Assembly (NCBI GenBank): GCA_023055425.1
Contig: JALGPY010000002.1
Location: 133,692,427 to 133,756,426, forward strand
Length of the DNA stretch: 64,000 nucleotides
DNA from: Linanthus parryae
Lineage: Eukaryota; Streptophyta; Magnoliopsida; Ericales; Polemoniaceae
Direction: 5' to 3'
Part shown: positions 11,577 to 21,789 of the stretch, one piece after another
How the letters are laid out: the number at the start of each line of letters is the position of its first letter
Position numbering within the stretch: position 1 is the first letter of the stretch
Notes under the pieces: model-generated
What the model was told of the DNA's origin: nothing
The model's input: only the letters and a program-made list of their open reading frames with translations
The model's database searches: none
Translations under genes and position numbers: made by a program

Positions 11577-14500
11577 CTACAGCCAATCTGGTGCATCTCG
11601 TATGCCTATAGATCTGACGTGCCCTTCATGCTTTCGCTGCGCAAGAGGTTTTGTAAGTGGATCTGAAAGATTGTCATCCGTTGGAATCTTGCACATCTTC
11701 ACATCTCCTCGATCGATCCTATCACGAATAAGATGGAATCTCCTAAATACGTGCTTTGATTTCAGGTGTGATCTTGGTTCCTTGGCGTGTGCGATCGCCC
11801 CGGAGTTGTCATAGTAAAACTCTATGGGATCCACGATGCTAGGGACCACACCAAGCTCAGTGATAAACTATTTATCCAAACCGCCTCTTTTGTTGCTTCC
11901 GCAGCAGTAATGTACTCAGCTTCTGTTGTAGAATCAGGAACTATCACTTTCTTGGAACTCTTTCAGCTCACTGCTCCTCCATTCAGGAAAAACACGTATC
12001 CAGACTGCGTTCTGTAGTCATCTTTGTCGGTTTGGAAGCTTGCATCAGTGTAACCACCTACACTTAGCTCTTCCTTACATCCAAATATCAAGAACGCATC
12101 CTTAGTTATTCTTAAGTACTTTAGGAAGTTCTTGACAGCAATCCAGTGACTCTCACCCGGATTGGATTGATATCTGCTCACCATACTCAACACGTATGAT
12201 ACGTCTGGTCTAGTACAAAACATGGCGTACATGATGGATCCTATGGCCGAAGCATATGGTATCCTACTCATGTGGTCCTTATCAATCTCATTGGAGGGAC
12301 AGTCATTCTTTGAGAGAGTGACTCCATGCGACATGGGCAAGAATCCCTTCTTGGAATCTTGCATGTTGAACCTCTTCAACACCTTGTCTATATATGTACT
12401 TTGAATTAGGCTGATATCTGCTCGCCATACTCAACACGTATGATACGTCTGGTCTAGTACACAACATGTCGTACATGATGGATCCTATGGCCGAAGCATA
12501 GGGTATCCTACTCATGCGGTCCTTATCAATCTCATTGGAGGAACAGTCGTTCTTTGAGAGAGTGACTCCATGCGACATGGGCTAGAATCCCTTCTTGGAA
12601 TCTTGCATGTTGAACCTCTTCAACACCTTGTCTATATATGTACTTTGACTTAGGCCGAGCAGCTTTTTAGATCTATCCCTATAGATCTTTATACCAAGTA
12701 TATAGGCTGCATCTCCTAAGTCCTTCATTTCAAAACACTTTCCTAGGCAATCTTTAACAGATTACAAAGTAGGAATGTCGTTTCCAATGATTAGTATGTC
12801 ATCCACATACAAGACTAGAAACACTACAGAGCTCCCACTAACCTTCTTGTAAACACAAGGCTCATCTTCTAGAAGCTTCCTTTAATCCATAAATGGATCT
12901 TTGCAGCTTACAGACTTTATTGGCATTCTCTGGATCCTCAAAACCATTCGGTTGTATCATGTACACATCCTCGAGGAGGTTCCCATAAAGGAAAGCTATT
13001 TTGACATCCATTTGTCGAATCTCATATTCGTAGTATGCTGCAATAGCAAGTAGGATTCAAATGGATTTATTCATGGCGACTGGCGAAAAGATCTCATCAT
13101 AGTCAATACCATGAATCTGTCTATACCCTTTGGCTACCAATCGCCCCTTATAGGAAACTACCTTGCCATCCATGTCGGTCTTCTTCTTGAAGACCCACTT
13201 GCACCCTATGGGTCGAGCCCCTTCGGGTGGTTCCACCAAAGTCCACACTTTGGTGGTGTACATGGAATCCATTTCGGATCTCATGGCTTCTAGCCACTTA
13301 TTAGAATCTGGGACTTTCATGGCTTCCCCATAGGTTGCAGGCTCATCATTCATGAGTGGTACTTCATCGGGCTCTGTCATGAGAAGTCTGTACCTCTCTG
13401 GCTCATGACGCACTCTTCCTGACCTGCGGAGTTCCTGTGTTACCTGAATAGGTTCTTCCACAACAGCTTGCGGTTCCTGTTCATGTTCCATCATCGGTTC
13501 AGTGATTTGTGGTTCTTGAATCTCTTCAAGTTCTACAACCCTCCCACTTGCTTCTTTAGAGACAAACTCTCTTTCTAGAAACATGCCAGTCCGAGCAACA
13601 AACACTTTGTTCTCGGCGGGATTGTTGAAATAATGTCCTTTAGTTTCCTTAGGATATCCCACAAATTTACACTTATCCGCTTTGGGCCCGAGCTTCTATG
13701 TTTGTAAACGCTTTACATAGACATCGCAGCCCCAAATCCTCATAAACGACACTATGGGACGCTTCCCAGTCCATATCTCATATGGTGTCTTCATGACTGA
13801 TTTGGATGGAAAACGGTTAATGGTTAAAGCTGCCGTCATTAGAGCATGTCCCCAAAATGATATCGGAAGATCTGTTTGAGACATCGTAGATCGCACCATA
13901 TCTAATAGTGTGCGATTCCTCCTCTCGGACACGCCATTCCATTGTGGCGTTCCGGGTGGAGTGAGGTGGGATACTATTCCACACTCTCTAAGATACTCAT
14001 CAAACTATTGGCTTAAGTATTCTCCTCCACGATCCGACCGTAGAGCCTTAATAATTTTACCAAGTTGCTTCTCTACTTCATTCTTTAATTCTTTGAACAA
14101 TTCAAAGGATTCGGATTTGGGCTTCATAAGGTATACAAATCCATATCTACTGAAATCATCAATATACGTGTTGAAGTAGGTGTAACCACCTCTGGCAGGC
14201 GTGGGGAACGGCCCGCATACATCAGTATGTATAAGTGCCAATAACTCACTGGTCCTCTCACATTTCTTATTGAAAGGGGACTTTGTCATTTTTCCTAATA
14301 AACAAGATTCACGTGTCTCATATGATTCCAAATCAAATCAGTTTAGAAGTCCATCCTTATGGAGTATAGATATGCGTTTCTCATTTATATGGCCTAAACG
14401 ACAGTGCCATAGATATGTAGGATTTAAATCGTTAGTTTAATCCTTTTAGTATTTATGTTATAGATTGGACTATTTAGATCAAGGATATACAATCCATTAG

Positions 14501-15699
14501 ACAAATGCGCACTACAATAGTGCATACTATCAAAATAAATGGAGCAACACTTGTCCTTTATTGAAATAGAAAAACCCTTCTCCTCGAAACTAGAAATGGA
14601 AATAATGTTTCTGCTCATAGCAGGCACATAAAAGAAATTTTCTAATTCAAAAATAAGTCCAGAACGAAAAGATAGCTCATAAATGCCTACATATAATGCA
14701 TCAACTCTTGCTCCATTCCCGACGCGCAGATGTATCTCCCCTTTAGCCAATTTTCTACTTCTTTTCAAATCCTGCACATTTCGAACAAATGTGAGAACCA
14801 CATCCAGTATCCAATACCCAAGATGAAGAAATAGAAAGATTGACGTCTATAACATAAATACCTTGTGGTGGTGGAATCACTATTCCAAGCTTCTTATCAT
14901 CCAGATATTTAGGGCAATTCCTCCTCCAGTGACCCGGCTGGCTGCAGTAGTGACATTCACCTTTAGCCACGCCTCCACTAGGATTTAGGGATTCCTTGGA
15001 TTTCGCAACTTTCTTGCGCTTTCCTTTGGAAGTAGAGGCAACTCCTTTGCCCTTCTTCTTATGTACCATCATTATGGCCTTTCCCTTGCCTTTATTGACG
15101 CTCTGTTCAGCTGTCTTTAGCGTGTTCAACAAGTCTGGCAGAGTCTTACTGATCTTTGTCATATTATAGTTCATGATGAACTGATTATAACTGTCATGCA
15201 ATGATTGCAAGACAAGATCAGTTGCCAAATCTTGGCCAAGTGGGAATCCCAGTCTCTCAAGGTTCTCAATGTACCCGATCATTCAGAGTACACGAGGCCC
15301 TACTGGATTCCCCTCTACGAGACTACTCTTGAACAATGCTTTAGACACCTCATAGCGTTCATGCCTTGCCTGTTCCTGAAACAATTGTTTCAAGTGTATG
15401 ATCATATCATAGGCCTCCATGGTCTCATGCTGCTTCTGAAGCTCAGCTGTCATGGTGCAAAGCATGAGGCAAGTCACGTCATTAGAATCATCAATATTTT
15501 TCTGACGTGCCCTTACTTCCGCCAGAACAGACTCATCCTGTGGTGGTTCTGGAATCGGAGTGTCTAAGACGTGCATCTTCTTTTCTTGATTAAGGACAAT
15601 CCTTAAGTTTTTGTACTGGTCAAGGAAATTTGTTCCACACAGTTTATCCTTCTCAAGGACAGATCGTAGGGATGAAGTCGATGCGTTGTTGTTTGCCAT
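11577..15699 (-). pseudogene. copia-A gag-pol polyprotein relic (copy 1)
   Basis: Copia polyprotein, read leftwards from ATG at 15699 (MANNNAS). Gag: NFLDQYKNLRIVL and NLERLGFPLG, zinc knuckle C-x2-C-x4-H-x4-C (CHYCSQPGHWRRNC, about 14920-14960). Protease: WVLDTGCGSHIC (about 14785-14820), D-T-G motif present. Integrase: LLALIHTDVCGPF and YIDDFSRYGF, then LRSDRGGEY (14005-14331), followed by SERRNRTLLDMVR. RT: EAMRSEMDSMY, then PEGARPIGCKWVFKKK and SYKGRLVAKGY (13057-13662), later RTKPDVSY-like GSIMYAMFCTRPDVSYV (11963-12382). RNase H end: FYYDNSGAIAHAKEPRSH and DPLTKPLAQR (11577-11849). Breaks: stops at 15283-15285, 14005, 13696 and 13057, a frameshift near 14780, a decayed RT palm (about 12650-13055) and a 244-bp tandem duplication. 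Without these it would be one ORF of usual copia length. Confidence 0.9.
12168..12655. repeat. 244-bp tandem duplication within copia-A RT (copy 1)
   Basis: Units 12168-12411 and 12412-12655 are near-identical direct repeats (each has tgatatctgctc near its start and ctttga..taggc at its end). The duplication repeats the RT C-terminal coding region with GSIMY and CTRPDVSYV. It is present in both 35-kb copies, so it predates the segmental duplication. Confidence 0.9.
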
Positions 15700-15765
15700 T
15701 TGGAATTCTACAAAACGAGAAATGTGCAATTTTATTATTTTGAAAAATTTAACTATATTCAACAA

Positions 15766-17328
15766 TGTCTAGATCATCAAATATAGCTCCCACTATTTTT
15801 CTCAGATTAACAGCCCTCACCATTAATGCAGAAAATTTCATTATATTTTCTAGTAGGTTCAAGATCCCTTTTTCACTTCTCTTGAGCTTGCTTTGGCAAG
15901 TCACCCAAGAATAGGTTATTTAGACAGGAACCATTCCAATTGCATCCCATGCAACTCTTGGTCCAATTAGGTGAATAACTCATTATTCTTTATCCCATGG
16001 ATAATGCCTAATTATCACGCCTCTAGGTTCATCAATCCAATTGAGTCTTACCCAGTTGCGTTCAACCTCTTGCTTCAACATACACACAGTAACAGCTTGT
16101 GTCGTCCGCAACACACCATGGTAAATTAAAATCGCCTTGCTTTGGCAAGCCCGAATTTTAATAAATCCTGATCATGAATGGTGTTTTGGCAAGAGAAGGC
16201 AAAACGCAATATCTAATTTGAGGGATTTTAATCATTCTTAATTTGTTTGGTTGATCCAATCAACACGATCTACTTATTTAAATTGGGCAATCCACAATAA
16301 AAGACCATCCTTGTTTATTATTCACTTGTTAACGTTTTGCTAGTATCGCCATACACACAAAAATAAATAACAAGACATAGATAATAAACATCCATAAAAT
16401 AAAATAAAACGTGGCATGGATATGGCCCCTAGACTAAGATATTATCAAGCCAATGATTATATCTAATTTCCCTAAAGTAACAAGCTCATATCCATGTGCT
16501 CCACCATAGCCGCGCGCCTAGGGGGTGTCTTCTTTGTCATTTGGCTTCTTTGGTTCTCCGGTCTTCTTCTCCATGCTCTTGGCTATCATCTAAATATTTC
16601 TGATTCTAGCCTAACATCTAGAATAAATAAATAATAAAAGCCTCACATGTCGAGGAGAAAAGACGACTCGCAGGCCGTAAAACCTAATTAATTTTACATT
16701 AATTTGATCAGCTCGCAGGCCGTAAACTAAACCACAAAGCAATAAACATCCACAACCTAGGCCATATCCATCCACCATGAAACAAAGCAATAAAACAGTT
16801 AAAACCAATTTTTAATGCGCTTGTTCAATTTTAATTGAATTGGGTAATTAAGTTTTCAACAGTCCAAGGGGTCCAACCCATGCATGGGTCGAACCTCTAG
16901 GAGGACCACCGCCCGCCACGTGGCCTGACCCAAGGCCGACCGCCCTAGTGACCCACGGCCTTGCTTGGCGCGCAAGGAGGAGGGGCGGACGGCTAGGGTT
17001 TCGGCCGTAGTCTCCTTCCCTTCTTCCTTGTTGCCCAAGCTTGGTTGTTTCCTTTATAGATGTTTCCATAAAATTGTTTCCATAATTGAAAACTCCTTTT
17101 CAAATTTGTTCCCATGAATCCAAATTTTCAAGAACCCAATAATTCACATCCTATGTGATTAAACTCACCATTTATAACATCTAATGTTAAATAGATATTG
17201 TTTTATGTTGAATCAAATTCAATCTGCATCTACTATGCCAATTAATTACAGTTCTCACGTAAAATAAACATTACGGTGTATGAACTGAAATCGTAACACA
17301 TAAAATCATGTTATGCACTACGACCTGT
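15766..17328 (-). other. copia-A untranslated leader (copy 1)
   Basis: About 1.6 kb between the 5' LTR/PBS and gag with no credible ORF. It holds three ttggcaag words (15893, 16142, 16187) and a direct repeat of ctcgcaggccgtaaa (16668 and 16713). A GC-rich patch lies at 16900-17000. It is likely transcribed leader of the element. Confidence 0.6.
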
Positions 17329-17341
17329 GGCTCTGATACCA
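17329..17341 (-). other. copia-A primer-binding site (copy 1)
   Basis: Minus strand reads TGGTATCAGAGCC, a perfect initiator tRNA-Met match, one base from the 5' LTR edge at 17343. Confidence 0.9.
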
Positions 17342-17342
17342 C

Positions 17343-18735
17343 TGTTGGGTTTTGACGTAGGTAACGCAGCGGAATAACAAAAATTTAATTCCTACTCAAA
17401 TCCCTCCAAGGATCACAGGAAGAGACATGATAACATGATAAGGGACATAGTAGTTGTGTACCTTTTGGTTTGGAAGATCACACGAAGAATATTGTCCTCG
17501 TCTCTACGGTTGATCCACGTCTAGAGGTTGAGATCTTGATTCGTCCTTCTCAAGTGCTAGCTTGGACCGGAGGAAGAGGGAAGAAGGAATCAAGCAACCA
17601 AAGGAGGCAAAGAGAGGGATTCAGCCCTCTCTTTGAGCCGACGGGAAAGGAGGGCGGACACAAGGGGTTTGGCCCTTGTGGTTTTGCTCTCTCTCTTGCT
17701 TTCTCTCCCACTCTCTTGTGTTATGTCTAATAAAATTAACATTAGTGGGAAGGACGCTAGAGACTCCTTTATATAGTCCAACAACTCCTTGTTAACTTCA
17801 TAAAGGTCCTTCCTAGTTCCACATGAACTTGGATTAGTCCCTTCCTTGCATATTAGTCCAACTAAGTTTGCAAGGTGTTGCACAATGATCCTTCTTATTA
17901 ATTAATCATATTAATTAATCAAAAATATAGTTCCACTCTATTTGACGTGTGACCCCATAGGTTTCTACTTAGTTGGTAGTAACTTATTACTAACATGGAG
18001 CAGTGGCTAGCAACACATCCATGCACCAAACTAATAGAAATAAGTCAGTGATCCCGAAAAACCTTTGTGCCCAATATATTATATTGCACTACCCCTTTTT
18101 CCTCATATCCGGATTGGAAACGAGACATAAATAGTCACACTCGTATATCCAATCCATAGTTCCTCGATCCTGGGAATATGCTTATGCAAGCAGATAACAT
18201 CAATATCTCCATATTGATTTATCTGAGTCTGGCCAGACATTCAATAAGCCTCATCCCTCGAGTGGCCGTGGATATTTACTCCCATTATGTGGGAGGGAAA
18301 AATCCTCTCTACATCACTACGATCTCTAAGCTTGCTTCCTATCATGCCCCATAGCTATCTTTATAGTCACCCAGTTACGGTGTGACGTTTGATAACATCA
18401 AAGCACGATATTTCACAACTAGAGTATCTAGTGACTTCAAGTCTAAGGATTGAAATTATATTAGCACTACGAGAAGCGATTGTGACTTTAACATAATCTA
18501 ATGTATCCTTCTCGTTGTGGGTCAATCCTGTATGCCATTACTCCTAATGCTTACCCATGTGTTAGACTTGATATCTACTTATCAATCTACACACATACTA
18601 GTCTATATTTGATCATCCTATTAATCAATATAATGGACTATGGATGTTTAAGATAAAAAACTAATAAATGAATATTCTAGCATATTACATTGTTCTTACT
18701 AAATATAGATTGCCTCTAGGGCACCTAATCCAACA
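17343..18735 (-). repeat. copia-A 5' LTR (copy 1)
   Basis: Plus strand starts tgttgggttttgacg next to the primer site and ends ctaatccaaca, giving TG..CA termini on its own strand. Promoter-like TATATAAAGG on the minus strand at 17766-17775 would drive the element leftwards. It pairs with 10135-11562. Confidence 0.93.
17766..17775 (-). promoter_or_regulatory. copia-A 5' LTR TATA box (copy 1)
   Basis: TATATAAAGG on the minus strand, about midway in the LTR, matching plant TATA boxes and conserved in the 3' LTR (10550-10559). Confidence 0.6.
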
Positions 18736-19014
18736 TATGGGGGTTCGGCCAACTTCTTGGTCCATATCCTTGCTCACTTATTTCACTCATTTACAACTCT
18801 TGTTAAATGATAGAGCTATGACTCCGCATTTATAGTCAATAACTCTTTATTGACTACAAACTTGCCAATACTAATCCTGTCCATACACGGATTAGTCTAC
18901 TTTGCAACTTAGTCAAACTAACTTTGCATGTGGTTCGTTTGGATCGTTGATACATATAATTGTTAATAAGTCCTACTAATTAACATTCATATCTAGTTTG
19001 ATCCTTTTGGTGTG

Positions 19015-20314
19015 TGACATGGTAGTAAGCAGGTAGAAATGCAGCACATATACTCTAGAAGGGGGATTGAATAGAGTATGTCAACTTTTTTTAAAAAACT
19101 TGCAAAGATGAGAATTTCTGTGAAGAGTAATGAAGTTCAAGGCCTTGAACACAGTTTCAAGACTTTTAATTTAAATACAGTTTAAGTGAAAATCAGACAA
19201 GTATTTTTCAATACGTTGAAAAGAAATTCAAACCCTTGAAAACAGACTAGTTTAAATGTTGTATAAAACATGTATGAGAATGAAATGATAAATGCAAGAG
19301 ACATAGGATTTATAGAGTTCAGTCCACTTGGACCTACGTCTCTACCTAAAGTATCTCCTCCCTGCAGTATTTTCAACACAATTCTTATTAATAAAAATCT
19401 AAGCCTAGATCACAAGCACATAGATATGCCTTACTCAGTTAAAGCTTGTGGTTCTCACTAACCTATCTAGTACCTGCTATAGCTAACTGATTAACTAAGA
19501 ATTCTCTATTGTCCACTTTGAACAATCCTTGAGAATGAGAGCTAGAAGTAATATAAGAATGATATACAAATTTAGTTCAGAATAGAAGAACACTGGAAGT
19601 GGAACTGCAGTGAAAAATGCAGTGATCTTCTGTGAGATGGATTGTTAGAATGATGTGCTTCTTTGATGCTTGTGAATTCTGAAATGTGTCTCTCGTTTTG
19701 CGCGTTGAGTGTTGTATCAAATGCTTCAATTGAGCTCCGTTTATACTGCTCAAAAGATCAACAAATCTTCATGACTTTCAGCAACAAACTTCATGTTTAT
19801 TAAGAAACAATCTTTGAATTCTCCAACAGTCTTTACAACGGATAGTTGATCAGAATATTCAAAGATAATAAGTTGATCTTGTCTTTCAACGTATTGAGAA
19901 GCTGCCATGAGTGTCTGATTGATCACAAAATCACATTCTCTTATATTTCCTTTCCGGCAATACCCAGGCTTGGAAACCAATCCTGCAAAATAGGAAATGA
20001 ATATCTTCTGCAAAACTAAGTCAAACAGGTTAATTAGATGAAGTCTAAGTGAATCAAAAGCTTTTGTATTTCATAATCAAGTAATAAAAGATAAAATATA
20101 GGGGTGAGAGAATTAGAATAAGATCAGAAGAACTCAGAAACCCCCCCCCCCCCTAGAATATGCATACATGTCAGACAATTTCAAGGCTTTGAATACTATT
20201 TTAAGACCTTGAAATAGCTCTTTCAATCCTGTGAAACCTGTGAAAATTCAAGGCTTTGAAAACTGTTTCAAGGCCTTGAAATAGCTTCACGCCTGTGAAA
20301 CCTGTGAACTTACA
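19015..20314 (-). repeat. Sirevirus-like 3' LTR (copy 1)
   Basis: Plus strand starts tgacatggtagtaagc and ends gaacttaca, that is, TG..CA on its own strand. Bounded outside by TSD gtgtg and inside by the polypurine tract. A TATAAA box lies on the minus strand at 19740-19745. Palindromic ttcaaggc-nttgaa words cluster near 19139, 20180 and 20250-20285. A C run near 20143 differs in length from copy 2. Confidence 0.9.
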
Positions 20315-20330
20315 ATCTCCCCCTTGATGA
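20315..20330 (-). other. Sirevirus-like polypurine tract (copy 1)
   Basis: Minus strand reads tcatcaagggggagat and abuts the LTR edge (TGTAAG), the standard plus-strand priming site of copia elements. Confidence 0.85.
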
Positions 20331-20648
20331 AAGACAAAACCACTTTCTATTTGAACCTTAGTTTCTGTAAAAAAAAATACTCATTAGCACATAGCACAAA
20401 GAGTCATAACACATAGGTCCCAAAAAGATCCAACTTATTCAATAACAAACTTAAGCAAAAAACAAATAAGTCTCAGATAATTCCTACTGACAAAAAAAAA
20501 CAGGTCACTAAAAAACATAAATCAACCTAAGATTTATCCCCCTTTTTGACTTTCATCAAAAAGAATGAGAAAATGTTGGATCAGAGTCTTTGGAAAATTT
20601 TGAAAATAAATTGAAGAAAAGAGTGGGAAAGAAAGAGTATGCAACACT

Positions 20649-21311
20649 TTATGGCATTGGGTCTTCATCCTGTTCTCCTTCTTCTTCCTCACTTTCTTCA
20701 TCATTAGTCTGTTCTTCTGGTTGAATCACATCAATTTCCTCAATTATGGAACTAATTATTTTGATAACATTGTTGAACAAGAAGGTGAGTCCTTCTAAAG
20801 CTTTTCTTCCATGCTTTAGTTTCTTCTTCACATACACCTTTTTCTGTAGTGCAGAGGAAATTTTGTGATGATCTCTCCTTCCAGTGTTTGACACTGACTC
20901 AGCTTCTGGAAGATATTTCTCATGTCTTCCCTTTTTGGATACAGAATACACTCCATAGGAACCTGAAGTAGTATCTGAATCCGAGTATGGAATGTAGATT
21001 TATTTTCCTTTTCCCTTAATCCATTTGTATACCTTTTTCTTTTCCTTCTTAGGGCTTCCAATATGGATTCCTTTATGCTTCTTTTGTGTAGTCTCCATAG
21101 TCTTTTTCTTTTTGCCTGACACTGGAAACTGATCCTTCTTTACCATCTTCTTTGGAGGAGAAGACTCCAGTTCTTCATCAGTAGAAGCCTTTGATTCTGA
21201 GTCTTTACTGATGTCATGAATCTCTTCTACATGATTCTTTCTTTTATTCTCTGCACTAGGCTTCGAACCACCAGCCATCTTGATTTTTTGAGAGGTTCTT
21301 CTTATGCTCAT
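20649..21311 (-). pseudogene. Extra ORF between pol and 3' LTR of the Sirevirus-like element (copy 1)
   Basis: A 220-codon frame in the same sense as pol, from ATG at 21311 to the stop at 20649, interrupted by a single in-frame stop at 21000-21002. The N-terminal half is basic and serine-rich (RRTSQKIKMAGGSKPS, then lysine runs around residues 60 to 105); the C-terminal 30 residues are strongly acidic (EESEEEEGEQDEDP). No membrane segment, signal peptide or known catalytic motif is seen, so there is no evidence for an envelope function. The ATG sits in aaaccctaatg after a pyrimidine-rich leader, like many plant gene starts. Sirevirus elements are known to carry an additional ORF here; it could be that ORF or a captured plant gene fragment. 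The frame is otherwise open in both copies. Confidence 0.6.
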
Positions 21312-21762
21312 TAGGGTTTGAGAGAAGAATAGAGAGCGAGGTAGGAATGATACAGAGTGAAGGAGAAGAGAAGAGGATAAATACTAAAATAGTTTAAGTT
21401 TAAAAAGGAAACTGCAATTTCTTTCCGATCTCAAAAGATTTGTAATGGTCAGAGAAGATTCAAATCTTTGAAGCCGTTGGAAACAAATATTTTAATACTA
21501 TACTGGGCTGAAAAAAAGATTTTGAAAAAGGGCAGAGGCAATATTGAGCAAATATCTACAAAGATAGCACCCAATACTGAATGATCCAGGAGTTATTGAC
21601 TAAACAATTATCAGACTTATTTTCAAGGCTTTGAAAAGAATTTCAAGGTCTTGAAACGTTGTTTTACTGAAACAAATAAAATCTAAGATTTGAAAGGATT
21701 TTCAAGGCTTTGAAAATCAGTTAAAACCTTTGAAACACATAATAACTTACCTTCCTTACCTG

Positions 21763-21777
21763 ACACTCCCCCTAAAC
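21763..21777 (-). other. Second PPT-like tract after pol (copy 1)
   Basis: Minus strand reads tttagggggagtgtc right after the RNase H end of pol. It matches the core of the PPT beside the 3' LTR (aagggggagat). A second, internal tract at the end of pol is a pattern reported for Sirevirus elements. Confidence 0.5.
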
Positions 21778-21789
21778 CAAAGCACTTTT

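Larger units (their letters stand above)
10135..18735 (-). mobile_element. Complete copia-A LTR retrotransposon (copy 1)
   Basis: Full-length 8.6-kb minus-strand Ty1/copia element with both LTRs, primer-binding site, gag-pol relic and polypurine tract. Flanks are taggg (10130-10134) and tatgg (18736-18740), a target duplication with one mismatch inside the solo LTR. The two LTRs are about 95 percent alike by eye, so the insertion is much older than the 35-kb duplication. Gene order read leftwards is gag, protease, integrase, RT, RNase H, which defines copia. All coding parts carry stops, so it is non-autonomous now. I did not assign a named lineage. Confidence 0.93.

Noticed and set aside
17329..17341. 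tRNA-like sequences
   Set aside because: All tRNA-Met matches are short primer-binding sites beside LTRs, not tRNA genes.
17470..17730. 86-codon ORF in the copia-A LTR
   Set aside because: Inside the 5' LTR, not conserved in frame in the 3' LTR.
20649..21311. Envelope protein for the extra ORF
   Set aside because: No signal peptide, membrane segment or cysteine pattern; charge pattern suggests a nuclear or nucleic-acid-binding protein instead, without proof.
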